Assembly: GCA_947459295.1 (NCBI GenBank)
Contig: CANHCY010000005.1
Location: 21,602 to 85,601, forward strand
Direction of reading: 5' to 3'
Source of the DNA: Chitinophagaceae bacterium
GTDB lineage: Bacteria > Bacteroidota > Bacteroidia > Chitinophagales > Chitinophagaceae
DNA length: 64,000 nucleotides
Shown here: positions 36,892 to 45,837 of the stretch, piece by piece
How the letters are laid out: every line of letters begins with the position of its first letter
Position numbering within the stretch: the first letter of the stretch is position 1
The notes under the pieces: model-generated
Seen by the model: only the letters and a program-made list of their open reading frames with translations
The model's database searches: none
Told to the model about the DNA's origin: nothing
Translations under genes and position numbers: made by a program

Positions 36892-37788
36892 ATGAAGCGC
36901 ATCATTATTATAACTTTTTCTTTATTTTTTTTATTGGGTACAAAGGCTCAAACCCTTGTTGTACTTGGCACCACACAAGATGCGGGAAAGCCTCAATTGG
37001 GGTGTCAAAAAAGTTGTTGTAAGAATTTAAAACATAGGTTTTTTGTTTCGAGCCTTGGTGTTACAGATACAAAAAATAAAAAGAACTATTTGTTTGATGC
37101 CACACCAGATATAACGGCTCAATTTGAACGCCTATCAAAAACAAATGGTGTTACAAGTATTGATGGCATTTTTCTGACACATGCGCACAGTGGGCATTAT
37201 ACGGGTCTGATGTATGTTGGTAGAGAAGGCATGAATGCTGGTAAAATACCTGTTTACGCCATGCCAAGATTTATCAGCTATTTAACCAATAACGGGCCCT
37301 GGAGCCAACTTGTAACGCTTGGTAATATTGACTTAAAGGCCATACAATCCGAGGCCCCAATTACGTTAGACAGCTCGCTTATTGTGATACCCATTGTTGT
37401 TCCGCATAGAGATGAATTTTCCGAAACAGTAGGATATAAAATTATTGGCGCGAAAAAGTCAGCCCTTTATATCCCTGACATAGACAAATGGAAACTTTGG
37501 CAAAAAAATATCGTCACAGAAGTAAAAGCTGTAGACTTTGCATTTATTGATGGTACATTTTTTGAAGATGGAGAAATAAATAGACCCATTGGGGATGTAC
37601 CACACCCGTTTATAAGTGAAAGTATATCCCTCTTTAAAGATGAGCCGCTTTCTGTCAAACAAAAAATTTACTTTATTCATTTAAACCACACCAATCCAGC
37701 ACATAACAATACAAGCCCACAAAGAAATTCTGTAGAAAAACAAGGATTTCGCTTTGCAACCCTTGGCGCACAATTTATACTCAATTAA
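36892..37788 (+). CDS. Secreted PqqB-like metallo-beta-lactamase-fold hydrolase
   Basis: A 298-residue protein with a signal peptide (IITFSLFFLLGTKAQ). The N-terminus VVLGTTQDAGKPQLGCQKSCC is characteristic of PqqB-type proteins. The metal motif is T-H-A-H-S-G-H (His97, His99, His102), where the usual Asp of HxHxDH is Gly. Further His residues are in VPHRDEFSE and FIHLNHTNPAHN. No other pqq gene is present and the protein is exported, unlike genuine PqqB, so a PQQ role is doubtful. It diverges from the fucose operon. Confidence 0.78.
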   Translation: MKRIIIITFSLFFLLGTKAQTLVVLGTTQDAGKPQLGCQKSCCKNLKHRFFVSSLGVTDTKNKKNYLFDATPDITAQFERLSKTNGVTSIDGIFLTHAHSGHYTGLMYVGREGMNAGKIPVYAMPRFISYLTNNGPWSQLVTLGNIDLKAIQSEAPITLDSSLIVIPIVVPHRDEFSETVGYKIIGAKKSALYIPDIDKWKLWQKNIVTEVKAVDFAFIDGTFFEDGEINRPIGDVPHPFISESISLFKDEPLSVKQKIYFIHLNHTNPAHNNTSPQRNSVEKQGFRFATLGAQFILN

Positions 37789-37805
37789 TTGGTATTTTTA
37801 GATAC

Positions 37806-38318
37806 ATGAATTTGCAACCTAATCATTTAAGCAATCATTTAATTCGGTTGGAGCCACTTCAATCATTTCATTTCGATGAACTTTATGCGGCTGCATCGGA
37901 TCCGCTTATATGGGAACAGCATCCTAATCCAAATAGATATCAAAAAGATGTTTTTGAATCTTTTTTTGAAGGCGCTCTAGCATCGGGTGGCGCATTTATT
38001 GTTAGAGACGTAGACACCGGTAAAACCCTTGGATCCAGTAGGTTTTACGATCATAAGCCTCTTGACAGTGAAATAAAAATTGGTTATACCTTTTTTAGCA
38101 GAGACTGCTGGGGAAAGGGCATCAATAAGCAAGTGAAAACACTTATGTTAAACTACGCTTTTATCTACATTGAAAAAGTGATTTTTCATATTGGTGCACA
38201 AAATATTAGATCGCAAATTGCGATTGAAAAATTAGGTGCAAAAAAAGTAGGCGAAGAAATGATTGCGTATTACAACGAACCAGACCGGCTAAATTATGTG
38301 TATGAAATGATGCGGTAA
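37806..38318 (+). CDS. GNAT-family N-acetyltransferase
   Basis: A 170-residue protein of the RimJ/RimL-like GNAT type. It starts with a substrate-side strand (LIRLEPLQSFHFDELYAAASD). TLGSSRFYDH and KIGYTFFSRDCWGKGINKQVK hold the acetyl-CoA pyrophosphate loop (here W-G-K-G-I-N). HIGAQNIRSQIAIEKLGAKKVGE is the final helix-strand. The close match to the motif order makes the fold secure. Substrates of this group include small molecules and protein N-termini. It is 17 bases after the PqqB-like gene. Confidence 0.85.
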   Translation: MNLQPNHLSNHLIRLEPLQSFHFDELYAAASDPLIWEQHPNPNRYQKDVFESFFEGALASGGAFIVRDVDTGKTLGSSRFYDHKPLDSEIKIGYTFFSRDCWGKGINKQVKTLMLNYAFIYIEKVIFHIGAQNIRSQIAIEKLGAKKVGEEMIAYYNEPDRLNYVYEMMR

Positions 38319-38407
38319 ATTTATTTAATAAGTAAATAAGATTTTTTTAACACCGCTAAATTTTTTTATTAAAAATAAATTTATATATTGCTTAAAAACC
38401 ATATATA

Positions 38408-38788
38408 ATGAAAAGAATATTTTGGTTACTACTCTTTGGTCTCATTTCAATCTATTCATATAGCCAAGATAGCAAAGGTATTTGCAAGATAGAAGTTACC
38501 GATATTTCAAAACTCATAAGTTTTGGATACTTAGTTGGCTATACTGCTGAGTTTAAAAATAACTCAAACAAAACTGTTGACGGAATTTATTGGACAACCT
38601 ATTACATAAATAATAACGGAGATTATATCAAAACCGAAACCGATTCATTTAATGCCTCTGATCTAATTGATCCAATTCAATCTGGTTTTAAAAAATCTTT
38701 AGTTCGGGCACCAAAAATTAAAAATGCATCGAAATTAATTATAGTCATTAATAAAGTACACTTTACCGACGGAACTACTTGTAAATAA
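38408..38788 (+). CDS. Small secreted protein of unknown function
   Basis: A 126-residue protein with a signal peptide (IFWLLLFGLISIYSYSQ). The mature part is beta-rich (YLVGYTAEFKNNSNKTVDGIYWTTYYINNNGDYI), resembling FxLYD-like or immunoglobulin-like small domains that describe a neutral strand plus a conserved Asn-rich turn. Two Cys (residues 27 and 125) could form a disulfide linking the ends. I do not recognise the family. It is preceded by a 90-base very AT-rich gap that probably contains its promoter, and it converges on the rocD gene. Confidence 0.6.
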   Translation: MKRIFWLLLFGLISIYSYSQDSKGICKIEVTDISKLISFGYLVGYTAEFKNNSNKTVDGIYWTTYYINNNGDYIKTETDSFNASDLIDPIQSGFKKSLVRAPKIKNASKLIIVINKVHFTDGTTCK

Positions 38789-38811
38789 GCATTTTTTAAC
38801 TGCTGGTAATC

Positions 38812-40047
38812 TTACGCAGCTAAAAATTGATTCAAAGATTTTTGAATAATAGCTATGCTTTCTAAAACTTGATCACGTGTTATAATGAGCGGTGGTGCAA
38901 ATCTTATTTTGTTTCCGTGTGTAGGTTTAGCAAGTAGCCCATTTTCTTTTAATACCAAACAAAATTCCCAAGCTGCATTTGGGTTTTGATGTATAACTTC
39001 AATCGCATTTAAAAGACCCTTGCCTCTCACCATGCTTATAAATGGTGAATTTATTTTTTCTAATTCTGATCTAAATAAAACACCCATTTCCTGTGCATTA
39101 GCTGCTAAATTTTGATCACGTAACACTTTAAGTGCTGCCACTGCTACCACACAAGCTAGTGGATTACCGCCAAAAGTGCTGCCATGTTCTCCGGGCTTTA
39201 TGGTATCCATAATCGTATCATCACATAAAACAGCACTGATGGGCATAACACCACCACTCAAGGCTTTTCCTAGCATTAAAATATCTGGACGAACACTATC
39301 ATAATCAGAAGCTAATAATTTTCCTGTTCTACAAAGGCCAGTTTGAATTTCATCCGCTATGAAAAGTACGTTGTACGCTTTGCACAAATCATAAGCAGCT
39401 TTTAAATAACCTTCGTCTGGAACAATAACCCCTGCTTCTCCCTGAATAGGCTCAACCATAAATGCAGCAACATTTTTATTTTGAAGTGCTGTTGCTAATG
39501 CATCTATATTATTATATGGTATTTGCTGAAACCCAGGAACAAAGGGGCCAAAATTTTTATAACTACTTGGATCTGATGAACTAGAAATCGCCGCAATGGT
39601 TCTACCCCAAAAATTACCTTCTGGAAATAATATAACTGCTTCGTTTGGCGCTACCCCTTTTTTCTCATAAGCCCAACGCCTAGCAAGCTTCACAGCTGTT
39701 TCTCCAGCCTCTACACCGGTATTCATGGGTAACACTTTTTGGTAACCAAAATACTGTGTTATAAACTGTTCATATTCACCTAGTTGATTGTTATAAAAAG
39801 CCCTAGACGTCAGCGTAAGCTTTGATGCCTGCTCCACCATAGCATTTATAATGTCCGGATGACAATGCCCTTGATTAACGGCCGAATAACCACTCAAAAA
39901 GTCGAAGTACTGCTTGCCTTCTACATCATATAAGTATACACCTTGTCCTCTTTCGATAACAACGGGTAAAGGATGATAATTATGGGCACCATACTTTTCT
40001 TCTAATGCGATATAATACGAGGTGTTATTAAGATCCTGAGTAGTCAT
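38812..40047 (-). CDS. rocD: Ornithine aminotransferase
   Basis: A 411-residue class III PLP aminotransferase of normal length. Motifs are [15 protein letters not shown] near residue 50, [51 protein letters not shown] (PLP-binding Asp) and the Schiff-base Lys in [15 protein letters not shown]. It converts L-ornithine and 2-oxoglutarate to glutamate-5-semialdehyde and glutamate. Its start codon overlaps the last base of the upstream arginase gene, so the two are translationally coupled and form a two-step arginine to glutamate route. Confidence 0.93.
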   Translation of the reverse strand: MTTQDLNNTSYYIALEEKYGAHNYHPLPVVIERGQGVYLYDVEGKQYFDFLSGYSAVNQGHCHPDIINAMVEQASKLTLTSRAFYNNQLGEYEQFITQYFGYQKVLPMNTGVEAGETAVKLARRWAYEKKGVAPNEAVILFPEGNFWGRTIAAISSSSDPSSYKNFGPFVPGFQQIPYNNIDALATALQNKNVAAFMVEPIQGEAGVIVPDEGYLKAAYDLCKAYNVLFIADEIQTGLCRTGKLLASDYDSVRPDILMLGKALSGGVMPISAVLCDDTIMDTIKPGEHGSTFGGNPLACVVAVAALKVLRDQNLAANAQEMGVLFRSELEKINSPFISMVRGKGLLNAIEVIHQNPNAAWEFCLVLKENGLLAKPTHGNKIRFAPPLIITRDQVLESIAIIQKSLNQFLAA

Positions 40048-40997
40048 TATAAAACAGTTAATTGTTGTTCAAAATTAGAAAGAATTTGAAAAGCGGTTTC
40101 TGCCATTTTATTGCCTTTATTATCTAGCAAAGGATTTATTTCGGCAATTTCTAAACAAACAACTTTTTGGGTAGAAATCAATTGTTCGAGGATTTGATTT
40201 ATTTCGTCTGGTAAAAAACCAGATTTTACAGGTGTGCCAGTGCCATAAGATATTTGATCACAATCCATAGAATCTACATCAAATGAAATGTATAATTCAT
40301 CAACGTCTTCGAACTTTTTAATAATCGCCGCAATCGTTTTTTGTAACCCATTTTCACGAAGCTGCTCCACTGTATAATTTGAAATAGACGCTTCTTCAAT
40401 AACTTGCTTTTCCGCGAGTTCAAAATCTCTTAAACCAAAATAAACTAAGTTATTGGGAGTTAATTTAGGGCCGTTGATGCCAATACTTTTTAAAACATTC
40501 CAATGGCTAATTGTGTCATCAGAAATTTTATTTACTTGAATGTGCACATGGTCTAAACCTAGTGCTGCCGCAAGTGGCATGCCATGAATATTTCCTGAAG
40601 GCGAAGTGTAAGGTGAATGCATATCGGCGTGTGCATCTATCCAAATAACTCCCAGTTTTTTATTGGGATGCGCTTTTTTAATACCACTAATGGTACCAAG
40701 TGCAGAGGAGTGATCGCCAGATAAAACGATGGGAAAATAATTTTGTAAAAGCGCTTTTGATACCGCATCACAAACACGGTTACACTGCTCTGCTACATGT
40801 TCAATTCGTTTTGCAAAGCTGTTGGTATTTTTTTGATAAATAGTTTCATTGTGCGTAACAATATCTTGAAACAAATGTCTATGAAAAAAATCGTTGTTTT
40901 GATTGATGGCAGCTATTTCAAGTGCATCGATGCCCAAATCTGAACCCCTTGTTCCTGCACCAATATCAGACCTATTTTTAAGTAATTTAATTACCAT
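40047..40997 (-). CDS. rocF: Arginase
   Basis: A 316-residue ureohydrolase. The manganese-binding signatures are [25 protein letters not shown] (D-A-H-A-D) and [10 protein letters not shown], followed by EINPLLDN. The hydrolase step releases urea and L-ornithine from L-arginine. The following aminotransferase gene confirms arginase rather than agmatinase or formimidoglutamase. The divergent pectinesterase gene begins 82 bases away. The 5' part overlaps an upstream in-frame extension of the pectinesterase frame that I rejected. Confidence 0.92.
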   Translation of the reverse strand: MVIKLLKNRSDIGAGTRGSDLGIDALEIAAINQNNDFFHRHLFQDIVTHNETIYQKNTNSFAKRIEHVAEQCNRVCDAVSKALLQNYFPIVLSGDHSSALGTISGIKKAHPNKKLGVIWIDAHADMHSPYTSPSGNIHGMPLAAALGLDHVHIQVNKISDDTISHWNVLKSIGINGPKLTPNNLVYFGLRDFELAEKQVIEEASISNYTVEQLRENGLQKTIAAIIKKFEDVDELYISFDVDSMDCDQISYGTGTPVKSGFLPDEINQILEQLISTQKVVCLEIAEINPLLDNKGNKMAETAFQILSNFEQQLTVL

Positions 40998-41079
40998 ATC
41001 TTTAAATATTGATACTACTTTATTAATCGAAATTAGTAATAATCCACGTCACGGCATTATTAAATTAAAGCTTACTTCC

Positions 41080-42039
41080 ATGCGGCTTAAGTTATACTTA
41101 TTTTTTTGTTTGGTGATTTGTGTTACATGCTCAAAAGCTCAATCTTTTCAATACACGGTTTCAAAAGATAATTCTTCAAAATACCATAGCATACAGGAGG
41201 TATTAAATACTATCCCTTCAGGTAACACAAAGCCAGTTAAAATATTTGTAAAGGCAGGGGTGTATCAAGAGGTGTTGGTAGTGGATGCTAGTAAATCAAA
41301 CATCACCCTCATTGGTGAAGACGTAAATACTACGATTATCAATTTTAATAACCATGCTGGTGTTAAAACCCCCGATGGTGACACTCTAAATACTTGGACC
41401 TGTGCCACAGTATTTATTTATGGAAATGATTTTCAAGCACAAAACATCAGTTTTAGCAATCAGGCTGGTTTTACCGCTGGACAGGCCGTAGCAGTAAGGG
41501 TAGAGGGCAATAGAGCGAGTTTTTTCAATTGCAAAATGACGGGTTTTCAGGATGTGTTATTTTTAAGTGGTAATGGCGTCAAGCAGTATTTTAAAGACTG
41601 TTACATAGAAGGCACCACCGATTTTATTTTTGGAGCCGCTACTGCGGTTTTTGAAGATTGTCATATTCATAGCAAGAAAAACTCACACGTTACGGCGGCA
41701 TCTACCAATTCAATTATTCCTTTTGGATTTGTATTTAAACGCTGCAAACTAACTGCAGATACTGCCATCAATAAAGTGTCACTTGGAAGACCGTGGTCAC
41801 CAACTGCGAGTGTAACGTATTTAGACTGCTGGATGGGTCAGCACATCATTGAAGAGGGGTGGAACAATTGGAAAAATCCTGCCAACGAGTTAACTGCAAG
41901 GTATAGAGAGTATAATAGCGCTGGACCTGGCGCTAATCCTCAAAAAAGGGTTTTATGGTCTAAACAATTAACGAGTCAAGAAGCGCTAGGCTATAGTAAT
42001 GATAAAATACTAGGCGCATGGACGCCCGTAAAAAAATAA
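41080..42039 (+). CDS. Secreted pectinesterase (carbohydrate esterase family 8)
   Basis: Start at the ATG at 41080, which gives a clean signal peptide (MRLKLYLFFCLVICVTCSKAQ); the longer frame from 40903 overlaps arginase. The mature protein, about 298 residues, has the CE8 parallel beta-helix motifs. GQAVAVR contains Gln135, GFQDVLF contains Gln157 and the acid/base Asp158, TDFIFG contains the nucleophile Asp181, and LGRPW contains Arg237. It removes methyl esters from homogalacturonan. No pectate lyase is nearby. It converges on the permuted photolyase-like gene with a 1-base gap. Confidence 0.93.
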   Translation: MRLKLYLFFCLVICVTCSKAQSFQYTVSKDNSSKYHSIQEVLNTIPSGNTKPVKIFVKAGVYQEVLVVDASKSNITLIGEDVNTTIINFNNHAGVKTPDGDTLNTWTCATVFIYGNDFQAQNISFSNQAGFTAGQAVAVRVEGNRASFFNCKMTGFQDVLFLSGNGVKQYFKDCYIEGTTDFIFGAATAVFEDCHIHSKKNSHVTAASTNSIIPFGFVFKRCKLTADTAINKVSLGRPWSPTASVTYLDCWMGQHIIEEGWNNWKNPANELTARYREYNSAGPGANPQKRVLWSKQLTSQEALGYSNDKILGAWTPVKK

Positions 42040-42040
42040 A

Positions 42041-43177
42041 TTATTTTTTATTTTTGGCGCTCGTTCCTTTTTTCCAAAAACCAAAAAAAGAAGAGTAATA
42101 ACCTTCGGTGTTTGGAAACATCCAGTCTCTGTTATCTTTTATGCCTGGGTAATATTCAAATGCAGGATGTTCTTTTGAAATAAATACATTTGAAATGGTA
42201 AGGCCCTCATATTGCTTTATGAGTGCATCCACTTCTCCAACATAAACAATAATATCGTCTATATTTTTTGATAGTGCTATAATAAAATCCATCACTTTTT
42301 CACTCACCGGATATTTATTAAAATGAGACGGTTCTAACACTAGCACCCTATTTACATTTTCTGTTGCGCGCCAAAGTGGATCTAAATTGTAGCTATTGTA
42401 AAGTAGCGTTGGCTTTGACGTATCAAGTTTTGGAACCTCCGTTTGTGGCAAATTGGTTTTTAAATCGATTGTGGATATGGCTTCTAATGCATTAGGGACG
42501 GGCATTGTAGCAATATGCTCATAACTATGGTCTAAAAATGTGTGTGTCTGGCTTGTACTCGTATACTTATTGATATTTTCCTGGTTACAGTAATATTTTT
42601 TTGACGAAAAACTACCAGCTACCCACTGCCAACTACAACTATTACTAGCAAGGTCGCCGTCAAGTAAATGATAGTACATCCAACGTGCAGGTGTTAGCCA
42701 GTGTGATTTTGCGTTGTTACAAACCATAGCTGCCAAATACATTCTGATATGGTTATGCAAATATCCTGTGCTATAAAAAGCATTGATTTGATCATCAATT
42801 ACCTGAATGCCCGTTGACGCATGTACAACAGCAGTAGGAATTTGATGGTGTAAAAAATCTGGTTGTGGTTGTTTTAAATCAGTAAAGATCAATTCTTTTT
42901 TTACTTGCCAAACCCGCTGATAATATTCGCGCCAAGCAAGTTCTTGCAAAAACTTTTCAATTTCATAGGGCTTATATCCTTTTTGCAAAACAGCTTCTTT
43001 AATTTGCTGAACACTAATTACACCCCTTGATATATAGGGTGATAAATAGGTAACATCTCCATTAATAAAATTTCTAGTTTTGGCATACCTAATTGGACTT
43101 ATAGCATTGATACGCTCAACAATCAAATCATAACTGGTAGGAAATAGTGTTATCGGATCATTATTAAGGCTTAGCAT
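42041..43177 (-). CDS. Apparent circularly permuted cryptochrome/photolyase homologue (FAD domain first)
   Basis: A 378-residue protein. Residues about 25-205 are a photolyase FAD domain: TYLSPYISRGVIS, FLQELAWREYYQRVW, and DGDLASNSCSWQW. The N5-facing Asn (E. coli Asn378; here Asn179) and two Trp of the electron chain (E. coli Trp359 and Trp382; here Trp160 and Trp183) are kept. There is no N-terminal antenna domain. A Rossmann-like alpha/beta segment follows at residues 256-370: LLYNSYNLDPLWRA, NRVLVLEPSHF, IIVYVG, NVFISKEHPAF, and PNTEGYYSSFFGFWKK. This resembles the photolyase N-terminal domain in order. The domain order therefore looks swapped. It overlaps the flavin reductase gene by 14 bases. 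Confidence 0.75.
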   Translation of the reverse strand: MLSLNNDPITLFPTSYDLIVERINAISPIRYAKTRNFINGDVTYLSPYISRGVISVQQIKEAVLQKGYKPYEIEKFLQELAWREYYQRVWQVKKELIFTDLKQPQPDFLHHQIPTAVVHASTGIQVIDDQINAFYSTGYLHNHIRMYLAAMVCNNAKSHWLTPARWMYYHLLDGDLASNSCSWQWVAGSFSSKKYYCNQENINKYTSTSQTHTFLDHSYEHIATMPVPNALEAISTIDLKTNLPQTEVPKLDTSKPTLLYNSYNLDPLWRATENVNRVLVLEPSHFNKYPVSEKVMDFIIALSKNIDDIIVYVGEVDALIKQYEGLTISNVFISKEHPAFEYYPGIKDNRDWMFPNTEGYYSSFFGFWKKGTSAKNKK

Positions 43178-43778
43178 ATTCGAGTTTTTGAAGTAATTGG
43201 GTAGTATGATAACTATCTACACCTGAACTTGTAATGGTACCTGCTTTTTCAATATCTACAAACCCATCATCCAATAAACAGTTGTCAGGATAGTGTACAA
43301 ATTTTATTTCACCAATAATCATACTCGTTTGATTGATGCTAATATTTATTCGCTCCTTAAATTCCATGCCTATTTGAATATGACTTTCAGCAACAAAAGG
43401 TGCCACAAAATCATTTTTGAAAACTGGCGTTAGCTGCGCCGCATCAAATTCTGATACGTTTTTAGGATAACGGGCCGATGTTTGATGGGCCTTTTCATAG
43501 ATATCGGCATTAATATGGTTGATGGTATAAAACCCGGTTTCCATAATATTAGTAAGTGTATGCCGCTCCACAGAATCGGGGCGCATGATAAAACTTAATA
43601 GGGGTGGGTTGGAACCAATATGGACAATAGAACTAAATATGGCCAAATTGGTTTGCCCCTTAGCATCGGTAGTGCCAATAAGTGCAACGCTTCTAAATCC
43701 ACTAATGCTATTGATGAACTGCGCTCTTTTTCGCTGCTCCATTTCCATTAATTGAACCAAATCTAAAGTGGTGTACAT
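43164..43778 (-). CDS. Flavin reductase-like domain protein
   Basis: A 204-residue split-barrel flavoprotein of the flavin reductase (DIM6/NTAB-like) family. It shows INSISGFRSVALIGTTDAKGQTNLAIFS near the start, PPLLSFIMRPDSVERHTLTNI, the GFYTINHIN strand and a TSARYP motif. Members bind FMN and reduce or shuttle flavins with NAD(P)H. Here it sits between two photolyase-family genes, with a 4-base gap to the upstream one and a 14-base overlap with the downstream one. It may supply or reduce their FAD. That link is inference from position only. Confidence 0.85.
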   Translation of the reverse strand: MYTTLDLVQLMEMEQRKRAQFINSISGFRSVALIGTTDAKGQTNLAIFSSIVHIGSNPPLLSFIMRPDSVERHTLTNIMETGFYTINHINADIYEKAHQTSARYPKNVSEFDAAQLTPVFKNDFVAPFVAESHIQIGMEFKERINISINQTSMIIGEIKFVHYPDNCLLDDGFVDIEKAGTITSSGVDSYHTTQLLQKLEYAKP

Positions 43779-43782
43779 ATTC

Positions 43783-45267
43783 TTACTTATCTAATGATTG
43801 TAAATAATTTTCAGCTATTTGTAAATGCGCATCTCTTTTTTGTTCTGGCATTTTATCAAACGTTTTTACAAGCATGCCTATGCGTGGATTTTGTAAAAAG
43901 AAACTGCGATGTACGTGCATGAAGCGCCAAAACAATCCATCCCAAATAGGTTGCCAGCTTCCCTTTTCATAATCACTCATTTTCATAAGGTAATTACTGC
44001 CACTGATATAGGGCTTGGTTGTCATAAGCCCACCATCGGCAAACTGAGTCATACCATATACATTGGGCACCATCACCCAGTCGTAAGCATCAATAAACAT
44101 TTCCATAAACCACTTATGCACTTCGTCCGGATCAAATTCACAGAGGAGCATAAAATTTCCCAGTACCATGAGCCTTTCAATATGGTGTGCATAGCCAGTT
44201 TTTAAAATCTTTTTTATAGTACTGTCTATAGGTGCTATTCCGGTATCCCCTGTCCAAAATGTTTTAGGAATTTTTCTTTTAAATTTCCAGTAGTTGGTAG
44301 TGCGCTGTTTTGTTCCTTCGCGCTCATAAACAAGTCTAATAAATTCACGCCAACCCACTATTTGTCTAATAAATCCTTCTAATGAATTAAGTGGAATGTT
44401 TTTTGTAGTACCCACACGTATTGTTTGATCAATGATTTGCTGTGGTGTTAGAAGTCCAATATTTAACATGGGTGACAGCACAGAATGATATAAAACCGAT
44501 TCTTTTTCTACAATAGCGTCTTCATAAACTCCAAACTTTTCAAAACGTTCTGCTAAAAAATTATCAAGCCATTTTTGGGCATCCAAAAAGTTTGTCGCAA
44601 ACAAATGATTCTTATGAATGGTGCCATAATTATTAGGAAAGTTTTTTTGAACATACGCCTCTGCTTCTTCTAGTTCACTATTTGAAGCGCTCGTAGGTAG
44701 CGTTGGTACGATTTCTTTTTTAGGAAATTTAGCGCGGTTTTCTGCATCAAATGTCCATTTACCTCCTTCTGGTTTACCGTCCGGTGTTAGTAGTATATTA
44801 CGCTGCTTTCTTTGCGACGTATAAAAATCGGTTTGGAAATATTTTTTTTTGGAATCAAAATAATTTTGTGTGCCAGAAAGCGTATTTAAAAAACTTGGAC
44901 TTTCTAATACCTGCAACTGAATTTTATTAGAAGCACAAGCCCGTCTTATTCGCCTCATTAATAAATAATCTACAGGATCTGTAATGGATATATCTGCACA
45001 TTTTTGTTTGGCTAAATAATGGGTGAGCAACCTACAATCATGAAGCTCATTTGTGCTGTCTATATATTCGACCTGGAAACCGTTTTGTAAAAGATACCGC
45101 TCATAGGATTTCATAGACGCCCTATGGAGTAAAAGTTTTTCTTTATGAAAGGGATATTGTGTAAAAAACAGATGCTCTTCCACTAAATAGTGGCGCTTAT
45201 TTTTATCTAGCAGTGCAGCATTATAAAATAGCTGATGCGGAAAAATGATGGCGGCTTGCATAGACAT
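43783..45267 (-). CDS. PhrB-like photolyase/cryptochrome lacking Fe-S cysteine ligands
   Basis: A 494-residue protein with the prokaryotic (6-4) PhrB-type architecture. The alpha/beta N-terminal domain begins AAIIFPHQLFY, and the FAD domain carries GFIRQIVGWREFIR, GYAHHIERLMVLGNFMLL, DWVMVPNVYGMTQFADGGLMTTKPYIS and NYLMKMSDY. His361-His362 matches the (6-4) repair His region. Fe-S members use four Cys: one is kept (Cys376), but the DYCxGC motif reads DYEKGS (Glu434, Ser437) and the loop holding the fourth Cys is deleted. A [4Fe-4S] cluster is therefore unlikely. It leads the flavin reductase and permuted photolyase operon. Confidence 0.88.
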   Translation of the reverse strand: MSMQAAIIFPHQLFYNAALLDKNKRHYLVEEHLFFTQYPFHKEKLLLHRASMKSYERYLLQNGFQVEYIDSTNELHDCRLLTHYLAKQKCADISITDPVDYLLMRRIRRACASNKIQLQVLESPSFLNTLSGTQNYFDSKKKYFQTDFYTSQRKQRNILLTPDGKPEGGKWTFDAENRAKFPKKEIVPTLPTSASNSELEEAEAYVQKNFPNNYGTIHKNHLFATNFLDAQKWLDNFLAERFEKFGVYEDAIVEKESVLYHSVLSPMLNIGLLTPQQIIDQTIRVGTTKNIPLNSLEGFIRQIVGWREFIRLVYEREGTKQRTTNYWKFKRKIPKTFWTGDTGIAPIDSTIKKILKTGYAHHIERLMVLGNFMLLCEFDPDEVHKWFMEMFIDAYDWVMVPNVYGMTQFADGGLMTTKPYISGSNYLMKMSDYEKGSWQPIWDGLFWRFMHVHRSFFLQNPRIGMLVKTFDKMPEQKRDAHLQIAENYLQSLDK

Positions 45268-45312
45268 ACCTGTTTAACAAGCCAGTAGAGATAATGTTGA
45301 AGGGTGGGCTAA

Positions 45313-45834
45313 CTATTTGTCTTTAAATACCAGTACAAATCTAATTTTCATGAGATCGTCTGCTTTTACAAAGAGTAAACTAGGTCTTTTAACATTGTAG
45401 GATTCTAAAAGCACAGGGAATTCACCTTCATAGAGCCACTGGTTATTTTCTTTTTTAGCCTTAACTACAAATTGAACTTCTTTGGTTACTCCGTGAAATT
45501 GCAATTTTCCTGTTGCGAGTATTTCGGCGCCGTTGTATTTAATACTTGTACTACTAAACGTAATATTAGGGAGTGTAAGCGCATCAAGCACTTCAATCAT
45601 ATGACTATCTCTACTTGATAGGCCGCTATTAAAGCTACTCACTTTTGCGAGCACAGAAATTTGTTCTAGCTTATCTCCATTCCATTTGCTTGCTACATTT
45701 ACCTGCTTGCTGGTTCCATCCCAGGTATGCAATTTATGCTTCATCGTGTAGGTAATACTAGAGCTCGCTGCCTCGTATGTGGGCGCCTGAAAAAATACAG
45801 ACATCAAAAGATTTAAAAGAATATAGTGTAGCAT
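45313..45834 (-). CDS. YceI-family secreted lipocalin-like protein
   Basis: A 173-residue protein. A short hydrophobic start (MLHYILLNLLMSVFFQAP) is followed by the YceI beta-barrel pattern: SITYTMKHKLHTWDG, SFNSGLSSRDSHMIEVLDALTLPNITFSST, and ATGKLQFHGVTKEV. These are the conserved YceI strands including the R-D-x-H motif. YceI proteins bind polyisoprenoid lipids in the periplasm. It starts 3 bases after the b561-like gene. E. coli yceI is paired with the cytochrome b561 gene yceJ, which supports reading the neighbour as a b561 relative. Confidence 0.88.
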   Translation of the reverse strand: MLHYILLNLLMSVFFQAPTYEAASSSITYTMKHKLHTWDGTSKQVNVASKWNGDKLEQISVLAKVSSFNSGLSSRDSHMIEVLDALTLPNITFSSTSIKYNGAEILATGKLQFHGVTKEVQFVVKAKKENNQWLYEGEFPVLLESYNVKRPSLLFVKADDLMKIRFVLVFKDK

Positions 45835-45837
45835 AAT

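Noticed and set aside
40903..41079. N-terminal extension of the pectinesterase from an ATG at 40903
   Set aside because: It lies antisense to the arginase start and would place the signal peptide 59 residues inside the protein; the ATG at 41080 gives a clean secretion signal.
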